From Azolla pinnata (taxonomy: Eukaryota; Streptophyta; Polypodiopsida; Salviniales; Salviniaceae): 64,000 bases of DNA. The stretch covers positions 1 through 64,000 of the forward strand of contig JBBBWG010033529.1 of the NCBI GenBank assembly GCA_037176905.1, in the 5' to 3' direction. The notes beneath the pieces were generated by a model. That model made no database searches. It worked only from the letters and a program-made list of their open reading frames with translations, and was not told where the DNA came from. The position numbers were made by a program, and so were the translations under genes. How positions within the stretch are numbered: position 1 is the first letter of the stretch; every line of letters starts with the position of its first letter. Below, piece by piece: positions 55,962-64,000 of this stretch.

Positions 55962-58404
55962 ATGCGCGCAGCGTCCCTTCCCCTTCGATCCCCGCTGAAA
56001 CGGATATGGCCGCCATGGCGGCCTTCATCGCCCATCTCTCCTGCTCCATCCAGCTGCTGCAATTTCTACTACTGCACGGGCCACAACGCCCAATCTCGCC
56101 ATGGAAACGAACCCAGCGGTGACTCCCTCAAAGGCGAGCTTCGGCGCCTCTTCAAGCTCATCCACCCTGATCTCTTCCACAATCAACCTGTCGAACAGGT
56201 GCGTCCTCCCTTTCCTCCCTCTTTCTGGAATATTTGGTAGGCTTCTTCTCTTTTGATCATCCTGTACGTTTTGTATGGAAATCAAAGCGAGCACGCATGT
56301 ACATGTACATGTTTGGTCATGTTTTTAGGTAAATATGGTGTGATCATAACAGACTGGTCTCCACTTCAATTCATGGAAGCTGCATAAAGAAATGCTTGCC
56401 AGGACGCTAGATTTTGGGGCCGGTTGGTGTAGCGTATTAAAATGAGGAATTGCACAATTTCAGACACTTGCACTGATCCTGTTTCTCCAAGCAATCTTTT
56501 CTAGCTGAGAACAAAGGAATGCTTTATCCTGCATACAAAGAACAAATGAATGTTCAATTGAAAGGTTTTGTTGGGGGGATGCAGGACTGGGCTAGATGTT
56601 TTGAAGGTGAATACTTTGAAGGTCTCTTTTTCATGTTTGAACTATCATCTAAAATCAAATAGACTTTCCTAGAAATTAATGAATCATATAAGCGGTCAAT
56701 ATGTATTCAAGTTTGTTTTTTCTTTTATAGTGCATACTTGGATGCCCTTCATCCGGTTGCTAATTGAGAGCTTCAAATTTTATGTTCTCTGTCATTTTCA
56801 ACTGCAGTGATGGATGTCCAGAACTTTCTTTAAAAACAGTTGATGATTCTGAAATGTAGAAATATGTAAGTGGTCAATCTGTAGTTCAGAACTTTCTCTA
56901 GAAATCAGACCCATCGATGACTCTGATGGAGTTCAGTGTCAATCAATAGGAAAATAGCAATCTTCTGTGGAAAAAGAGAGTGTTTCATTAGTCTCCTTTG
57001 CACATACTCAACATGCAGAAATTTTTGCTCCAAAAATATCGAGATTTTGGGAACGTGGGCTTGTTCATTCAGAAGAAACTACAACATTATGTTTATTCTG
57101 AAAATTTTGCTGCCTTTTCAATGCAGATGATAAATCAGAATTCTTTTCAGCTTCTACAAGAGTATTTGAATGCTGCAAAAGGAGCTGGAAGCTTCCGGCA
57201 ACATCCATACAATTTTGTCTTCTTTATACGGGACAAAACAGATGCTGGGAATTTGAAGAAGGTAGAGATCACACTGCCACCACCACAAGCTCGGTATTCT
57301 GACAACAATAGCATGGCTGAGCTCTTGCCTACAACACGTAAATCTATCGGTAGATTGCTAGTAGCGTGTGGGCTCTCCGATTATGGGGGATTACCTGCGG
57401 AAGAAGATGATATTCGTCTATCTGAGTTCTTTCAGCAAGCATCGGAAATTCAGCGCCATAATGATGCTTCTGCAACAGATTTTGAAAGGCGATTAGCTGG
57501 AATGAAGAATGCATTACGTTTAGGGAGGGGCATCAAGGTTTCTTTCCGTCCTCCTCTATCAGAACTCCCTGGTAAAGAACAAGTTGAGTCTCTGGAAAAA
57601 CTTGCTATTGCACTGGATGCTTCCCAAGACGTAAAACTACAGGGACATACTCTACTAATTGGTAATTGTTATGGAATTGATGCCCTTGGCAACCTTTGGA
57701 TTAACTATGAAGACAATGTAGAATCGTGGTCAGATTTTCTAAAAAATGTAGATTTGTGCAAAGCTGCGAAAAACCAGAGGGATGCATCAGAGAGACGTGT
57801 TTTAGAACTTAAAGCAGCTAGGCTGATGGAGGTAGAAATGGTTTTTACTCATGATAGTCTAGCTATACAGCCTGATTATACCCACTTTCTTCACAGGACA
57901 ATTAAAGATGCATTTAGCTATGGAGCTGTTGGCCAGGGTAAATTTCATCAACTCCCCCTTAGAATTACTAATCCTACCAAAGAATTGCATAGTGATGAGG
58001 ATAATATTGCAGCAGATGAAACTTCCTATATGCAGGTTAATGATACATTAGGGTATATTTCAGTGCCAGTATGGGAAAATATACCTAATATATATAAGTA
58101 TATCGAAAGGAATGGTGATGCAGCCCTTCAAACTAGGGACAGACTTAAACATTCAGAGGAACATGTAGAACAAGTGAAACTTTTGGTCAGAAGGAAGCTT
58201 CGATTGAGGCATTTATCATTTGATAAAAAGCTGAGAAATGAGATGTGCATTGCGGCATGTATTCGTCTTATTCATTTTGCCCCTGATCTTGAAAAATATA
58301 TGGAGGGTTTGTCGGTCTGTATCTCTGATGAGCATCGGCTTCCTATAGAAGGCATCAAGAGTTCTCTTCATCTGAAATGGAATTTCAGCTTAGCTGAACT
58401 GTAG
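55962..58404 (+). CDS. TCAIM-like mitochondrial protein (DUF4460/DUF4461, J-related)
   Basis: Plant member of the family containing animal TCAIM (T-cell activation inhibitor, mitochondrial); its molecular role in plants is unknown. Two exons, 55962-56198 and 57127-58404, 504 aa, intron 928 bp. The N terminus is Arg/Ser-rich (MRAASLPLRSPLKRIW), as in mitochondrial presequences. The DUF4460-type region has LRRLFKLIHPDLFHNQP with an HPD triad at 68-70 as in J domains, continuing across the splice into NSFQLLQEYL. The rest (about 100-504) is the DUF4461-like part, with WSDFLKNVDLCKAAKNQR and a basic segment VRRKLRLRHLSFDKKLRNE. The start is the only in-frame ATG before the HPD region. The family call comes from motif memory. 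Confidence 0.8.
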
Positions 58405-60118
58405 AAAAAAGTTTACACTGCTATTCATATTCTTCAGTATCAAGGGTATCAGAGATGAGGTCTATGAAAAACAGTGCTGATAATCCCCCCAGACAAGTTG
58501 TAACTTCAAACAATAATGTGGGCATTGTGGAATCAATAGTTACAATACCATTCAATAACAGTAAAACCTGGTTAGCTCATAAAGCATGGCTGTAGAGGAA
58601 ATTGAGTTATCTTCATGAAAAGCTTAGTTTGGGAACTCTCTTGTTTAATATGATTTTGACTATATCTGCAGCAATTGTCATGTGATGGTTCATTTGTAAA
58701 TTTTACCATTTCTAATGTTCATACGACATCCATCTCATCTTTAATGAACTTGATTTATTTGGAACTTGGAGTATGTTGAGGTTATGAGTAAATCTTATAT
58801 TGCACCAGCTAGGTATGATAGGCCTGGGCTACAAAAGGGCACATATACTTCTATGACCCCGGCAATCTTCCTGAAGCTTCGTTCTTGGAATTCTATTTAG
58901 GATACACTCTTACCTAGAGATCAACTTTATGTCGTGGGAAGCTTTGTTTTGTTTGGATATGGTTTGAACCATGTGACATATTTGCAATGCCTAATCATTA
59001 GTTTTGCTTCATAGGAAGGTTTGGCCATTTGGCCATTTTGCGGTGTTAATATATCACCTACTTCTACAGGTTTATTTGGGATTTTGAGCACTTCAAGGCA
59101 TTGTACTTTGTTGCAAAATGATCATACTTGGCATTTTGAGAAAATGTTGAGCCATTCCTTAAACCCTAACCCCAATTGCATTTTCAAGAATATGCACAAC
59201 TCCAATTGTAAAAACTAGTATCTAATTATTATATCGTTACATTTGCAATTATTTACATGGTGTTACAATGACATCTTTGAGCCACATATGGCTGCTCATA
59301 GTGTTGTGCTTAAGAATATGACGGTGAAGAATCAACTATCCATTACCCAATGCTGCTATGTACAACTTGATTGTCATTGAAGGAAAAAGCAAGAGAAGAG
59401 AAGAGAAGTAGGTGGACAAGGGAATTTTGTATCTTGAGAGCACAAGATACACCAATATTACTAATATTGGAATACATAACAAAGGGTGTTTTATAAACTA
59501 AAGCTCGCCTAATAATAAAAGTTGAATAACATTAATTGATCGGAACCAAAAAAACAAAGATTGACAAATTTTTATTGAGCATGTGGGTAAGAAACCCAAA
59601 CGTTATTACATTCACCTTGGTACATACAACCATTATTATGCTATAGATGTATAGCAGCTCTCAGGTATATACACACAGTAGATTCTCTTGATCGGTGTCA
59701 CAGGGAATGGCAAGAGTTTTATACAGTATAATACATATAGCTAGATAATCAAGGTTTTCTACAAGCTGGTCAATAGAACAAGCTTATAATTCGCATCAAA
59801 TCAATATGCCATTTAGAAAATAGGCATATGAGATTATGGTATCAAGGGATCATGATCCATAGAAGGATTAAGAGATGGTCATACCATATTGAATTGCTTC
59901 TAACCAGCTTCTTCAAGAGGCTCCAGTAAACTTTTTCCATCCTTATTTCAACATTGGGCTGCTTCTCTCTTCAATGAACTGCCTTGAGCATAAGTACAGG
60001 TACATCTGTTGTTATTATAACTCATTTGCAGCTTAAAGGCAGCTAATGGAAATCCTATAGTCACGGAATTTATAATTGTAATATATATTTTAGGGATGGA
60101 TACAGTATATATAGATCA
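58405..60118. other. Convergent 3' intergenic region
   Basis: About 1.7 kb between convergent genes. A lone TTAAACCCTAACCCC motif lies at 59158-59172. No supported coding region, RNA gene or mobile element. Confidence 0.5.
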
Positions 60119-61852
60119 TTAAGGGTCCAGATTGAGCATCCGTCGGAGGCCCTTAGTCGCCATAACATCATAACTAGATACAGGTGGTGCATGATTAACT
60201 GGTCGGTCGATGTTAGTACTAGGCGATTTCTTGCGAATTTGCTGCTCGATCATTGGCACCAATGGCAAGGTTGAGTATCCATCCACTAGTACATGCTCTG
60301 ATCTTCTTAGACTATGAGACTCTTTCAGCATGTTTGGTATGGAGAACTTAGGAAACGGCAATGAGCTAGGGGGAGGGGAACAGTAATACAAAGGCCCCAC
60401 TGGCCAGTTCTCACGATTCATTGATGGAAGGCATTTATAATTACTAGATGTAACAAATTCCTCATTAATATTCGAAGAGGTCAGCCGCCGATCATGATCA
60501 TCAAGAACCTTCTGATGTTCTTCACTTACATCTGCTAAACAGATTGACTGATCGACCAAATCCTGAGGATCTGTATACTTGCATGTGCCATGCATCGATC
60601 GCAGTCTCAACTTACCATCATTAGTTCTACTAGACTCTGATATCATAATTATGTCTTGAGCACTCGAGCCGAGCTGGAAGTTGTTATGATTAATATGGCG
60701 AAAAGCTCGGCCATGATCCTTCATGGTTAATGCCTTCGTATTATACTTAGAGTGGCTTTCACCTGATTTGGGTTTAGCAATGGTTTTCACGGGGATCTCA
60801 TCATGCCCTAATCTGGTTGCACCCGTTGCCTTAGGAGCATCACAATGAGAACCTGGATTAATTCCACCTAGCACATTTATCTTGCAGGGCCTTTTCTGAT
60901 CTGCATTCCTCCAATTACTAAAGATCTTCTTGCTGAGCCCAGATTCTTCCTTTTTCACATCTGTTTTAACACTTGTTTCTTTGATCTGCCGTGACTTTGC
61001 CTTTGGATCAGTTGAACCTAGGCTTGATTTCCCCTGAGGTGCCTTTGATCCAGCTGCATTCGATGCACTTAAATCTAATTCAACAATTCGACCATTTCTT
61101 CCTTCATCATCAGCATTGATCTCCATATCGAGTACCCCATGAATATCATCTGATCTCACCGAGGAATCATGATCTGTCTGTTTTGATTCTCCTTTCAATA
61201 CAGTAGTTATATCGTTACACAGAGGACAATCACTTGTGGTACTGTTGGATATAGGATCTGACTTCCTGCCATGATCTGTACTATCCGCATTCTGCACCAT
61301 ATCAACAGCTTTTGAGATGCATCGAAGATCAGCATTGGCAATATTGCGGCCACGATCAGGCTTAACACCAGCTTGCAATGGAGTTCTCGTAATTGATGAT
61401 CGCCGCAAGATTGTGGATGAAGCTGGAGCCGGAGTAGGCTTGTCAACAGGCTGATTAGCTAGAACCTTTGATGGTCGATCTGATGATCTCATGAGCTTCA
61501 ATCTCTTTCCTTGATCGACAATATTTTTAGAAGCCTTACTACTGCTACTTGTACACATTGACGGATCTGCAAGATCAGGCTGGCGAATGGGCGAACCAAC
61601 AGTACTAGAAGCACCGGATGCAATACTGCATTTCAGGCTTTTATTGTGATCAGATGAAACAACGATTTTCTTCTCTCTAACCATGGCAACATTGTCACGG
61701 TGCATAAGTCTTCCAGTCGATCTTGAAGGAGAAGAAATGGCATCGGTAGGCGAATTTAAAACGTGGTTTCGTTTCTTGTTATCAGCAGCTGTAGCTGAAG
61801 GCACAGTCCTAGAGCCTCTGGGTATCAATTTCAACATGCCAGTTCCCATCAT
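60119..61852 (-). CDS. Disordered protein with PNRC-like C-terminal motif
   Basis: Single coding exon, 577 aa, Ser/Lys/Asp-rich and mostly disordered by composition. The only family-like part is C-terminal: GPLYYCSPPPSSLPFPKFSI, resembling the proline-rich PNRC motif (SPxPSxLPxPxF), and the last residues ATKGLRRMLNLDP, a pairing I recall from plant proteins annotated with PNRC. In animals the PNRC2 motif binds decapping factors, so a role in mRNA decapping or co-regulation is a guess. Basic clusters (DNKKRNH, KRLKLMR) could act as nuclear signals. The start is MMGTGMLKLIPRGSRTVPSA. A C-x2-C pair in SDCPLCND (about 209) is too little for a zinc finger. Confidence 0.75.
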   Translation of the reverse strand: MMGTGMLKLIPRGSRTVPSATAADNKKRNHVLNSPTDAISSPSRSTGRLMHRDNVAMVREKKIVVSSDHNKSLKCSIASGASSTVGSPIRQPDLADPSMCTSSSSKASKNIVDQGKRLKLMRSSDRPSKVLANQPVDKPTPAPASSTILRRSSITRTPLQAGVKPDRGRNIANADLRCISKAVDMVQNADSTDHGRKSDPISNSTTSDCPLCNDITTVLKGESKQTDHDSSVRSDDIHGVLDMEINADDEGRNGRIVELDLSASNAAGSKAPQGKSSLGSTDPKAKSRQIKETSVKTDVKKEESGLSKKIFSNWRNADQKRPCKINVLGGINPGSHCDAPKATGATRLGHDEIPVKTIAKPKSGESHSKYNTKALTMKDHGRAFRHINHNNFQLGSSAQDIIMISESSRTNDGKLRLRSMHGTCKYTDPQDLVDQSICLADVSEEHQKVLDDHDRRLTSSNINEEFVTSSNYKCLPSMNRENWPVGPLYYCSPPPSSLPFPKFSIPNMLKESHSLRRSEHVLVDGYSTLPLVPMIEQQIRKKSPSTNIDRPVNHAPPVSSYDVMATKGLRRMLNLDP

Positions 61853-62338
61853 GGTATATCTCCTTTACACACAACCTAACTTCCCTTTTTCCTTTTCTGA
61901 TTCTCGGCCGAAATCTTCTTCCTTGATCTGATCTTAGTGCTCGATTGCGCGATATTCTTATGTGTCTCACGATCGGACTTAAACCAGAGGAATGTATAGA
62001 GCAAATCAAGATGACACAGCAAAGAGACTCACCCGTTCATGATCTGAAGGAATTATAAGCTGATCTCAGGCACCCGATCTGTTCTTCAATATTCAGCGAA
62101 GATGGCGCGTTCGGCAGGCCAGCGTTGTAAGTCGGAAATAGTTGAAAATCTAGCACACCGTTCTGATGATGACGACGATGATGAGGACGGTGGCGGCAGT
62201 GGTATTACAGGCGTGAAAGTAGAGATCGAACAGCTGTGACAGCAGCCGAACTCGTCCATAAAAGTGAAGATCGAGAGGCTTAAAGCTAGAGGCGATGAAA
62301 GAAAGAAACCAAGTTAGGGTCTAGGGATCAGTAACCCT

Positions 62339-62482
62339 AAAATCCAAAGAAGAACAAGAAGAAGAACAACAACAAGAGAAGAAGAAGAACAACAAGAACA
62401 AGAACAAAGAAGAACAAGAACAAGAACAAGAACAAGAAGAACAAGAAGAACAAGAAGAAGAACAAGAAGAACAAGAAGAAGG
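62339..62482. repeat. AAGAAC/AAGAAG purine-rich microsatellite
   Basis: Low-complexity AAGAACAAGAAG tract upstream of the PNRC-like gene, giving a poly-Phe/Leu frame on the other strand. It probably lies in its promoter or leader. Telo-box-like AACCCTAAA (about 62333) and AAACCCTAATTT (about 62504) flank it. Confidence 0.92.
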
Positions 62483-62750
62483 GAAGCTCTGATTCCTGAC
62501 GAAACCCTAATTTCAGAAAAAAAAAAACAGAAACAGAAAGGAAATCAGAGGAAGCGCTCCTTATTCTTGTGCAGAGAGAGAGAGAGAGAGAAATGGCGAG
62601 ATCGATGCCCTTCTTCGGAAAGCCGGCATTTCTGCGTTTCTTCCGCTGCGTTTTGCGTTTCTTGCTTTCTTCTGCTTTCTGCTTTCTTCTGCTTTTCTCC
62701 ATTTGGGAAAAGCCACACAAAACCCTAGATTCCAGGTTCTAACACAGGAA

Positions 62751-62858
62751 GGAATATTCTGTCGGAGAGCGTTCAACGGAATATTCCGTCGGAGAGCATA
62801 CAACGGAATATTCCGTCGGAGAGCAGAACACGGAATATTCCGTCGAGAGTTAGGGATG
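62751..62858. repeat. 27-bp tandem repeat built on a palindrome
   Basis: Four units start at 62751, 62778, 62805 and 62832, exactly 27 bp apart. Each opens with GGAATATTC(C/T)GTCGGAGAGC; GGAATATTCC is a perfect 10-bp palindrome in units 2-4. The array is open in one frame (GIFRRRAYN-like 9-mers), but no ATG precedes it in that frame, so coding is not supported. Confidence 0.9.
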
Positions 62859-63420
62859 GAATCTGTTTGCAGCTATTGCACCACTACTTATCTGGCTAGA
62901 AGAAGACGTCGGTTTGCCAAACTTGCCCTCGGAAAAAGAGTAGCTATAGTGCTCGGCAACGAGAATGTCAGTTCTTCGACTTGTCCCTCGATCGGGGCTC
63001 CGATCAGAAGAGAGAATGGGTATGTTCGCGATCTCGAATCGGAAGGCGTGTTTTGTGCTGTTTCGTGCTGCTCTTCTCTTTCAAATATGGATTTTTTGTT
63101 CGAGCCTTCTGCTTAGATCTGCTCTCGGTCGGAGAGAAGTGGCGCAGTGTGGCCCCTTTTTTAGTGTTTTTACAGTGAATAAATCCGTGGATCCCACGAT
63201 CGGAAAGCTCGATCCTTCTGCTTCCATCGTCATCAGTTCTCGCGAGATGCAGCAGTGTGCCTCGAGCAGAGTAGATATTTTCCGAGGATCCACACGTCTT
63301 CGGCTCTTTTCGACATATCTTCTGACTAAAATAGAACGAAACCATACTTACTTCTGCGAGCTGCGAAACGCCATCGGGAACGATTCGAGCATTCGAGAGA
63401 TCCGAAAAATCGCCGAAAGT
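62859..63420. other. Intergenic stretch without a supported gene
   Basis: Open frames here (for example 62965-63603) run into the simple-sequence satellite and have no domain I recognise. Confidence 0.45.
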
Positions 63421-63429
63421 ATGTCGAAT

Positions 63430-63873
63430 TGCATCCATGCATGCACACACGCACATACACGCATAACATGCATACGTATAGGCGTACGTACATACGTACC
63501 TTCAGCGAGACATGCATACATACCTTCATTCAATCGTTCGTTCATTCATTCATTCATCCACACACACACACACATACATACATACACACACATGCACACA
63601 TAACATGCATACGTACATGCATACGTATAGACATACATACAGACGTACATTCAGCGAGACATACATACAGGCATGCATACATACCTTCATTCAATTGTTC
63701 TTCATTCCTACACACACACACACACACACACACATACATACATACATACACACACACATGCACCCATAACATGCATACGTACATGCATACGTATAGACGT
63801 ACATTCAGCGAGACATACATACAGACATGCATGCATACCTTCATTCAATCGTTCGTTCATTCATTCATTCCTC

Positions 63874-63905
<32 letters not shown>

Positions 63906-64000
63906 TGCATACATACACACACACATACATACACACACGCATGCACCCATAACATGCATACGTACATGCATACGTATAGACGTACGTACATACGTACATT
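63430..64000. repeat. Compound CATA/CACA/CATT satellite with a higher-order unit of 150-195 bp
   Basis: Simple-sequence field with a higher-order period. The non-simple tag TTCAGCGAGACAT occurs at 63501, 63650 and 63804, and the window ends in GTACATT where a fourth tag would begin. Each unit runs through CATTCATTCAAT, CGTTCGTTCATTC, a CACACA run, an ACATACAT run and GCATACGTATAG. Long frames are repeat artefacts. The field continues past the window edge. Confidence 0.93.

Noticed and set aside
62703-63116. 137-codon frame with four GIFRRRAYN-like repeats
   Set aside because: No ATG precedes the repeats in this frame; it is open because the repeat length is a multiple of three. No family signature in the rest.
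1-64000. tRNA, rRNA or intact LTR, LINE or DNA transposon
   Set aside because: I saw no tRNA arms, no rRNA blocks, no paired long terminal repeats and no transposase or reverse-transcriptase motifs by eye. A dedicated search could still find degraded copies.

Overview
This window looks like nuclear DNA of a land plant, most likely a fern or another spore-bearing vascular plant. The genes are plant families: a CLC-c anion transporter, a class III peroxidase, a MEKK-type MAPKKK, plant NUP43 and a Ycf49-like plastid protein. Introns have GT-AG ends and run from about 90 to 1,300 bp. Four very long intronless PLS-class PPR genes carry many MYAKCG motifs. PPR expansion of this kind is known from lineages with heavy organelle RNA editing. 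I cannot name the species; a lycophyte remains possible.

Layout. 1-4.0 kb: GA microsatellite, a 31-bp array of bZIP-type sites, and mostly empty sequence. 4.08-8.83 kb (-): seven-exon CLC-c transporter. 9-12.9 kb: no supported gene, a 45-bp repeat, telomere-like motifs and a GAA-rich minisatellite holding a 100-N gap. 12.92-14.99 kb (+): NUP43. 15.72-17.30 kb (-): four-exon secreted class III peroxidase. 19.15-20.58 kb (+): Ycf49-like (DUF2499) plastid membrane protein. 22-25.2 kb: large simple-sequence fields. 25.87-30.92 kb (+): twelve-exon MAPKKK. 32.1-34.4 kb (-): a peroxidase pseudogene invaded by two expanded minisatellites. 35.7-55.3 kb: four PPR genes (+,-,-,-) with at least three PPR relics, and a zinc-knuckle/KH gene between them (44.71-46.96 kb, +). 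55.96-58.40 kb (+): TCAIM-like mitochondrial J-related protein. 60.12-61.85 kb (-): disordered protein with a PNRC-like SPPPSSLPFPKF motif. 62.3-64 kb: purine repeats, a 27-bp palindromic repeat and a compound CATA/CACA satellite.

The genes do not form an operon-like pathway. The unifying theme is turnover: minisatellites arising in introns and intergenic DNA, and birth and death of PPR and peroxidase copies. The four PPR proteins probably act in mitochondria or plastids. They end at or before an E1-like tail and have no DYW deaminase, so if they edit RNA they would need a partner in trans. Exon coordinates were derived by hand from splice consensus, frame continuity and remembered family sequences; none has been tested against transcripts.
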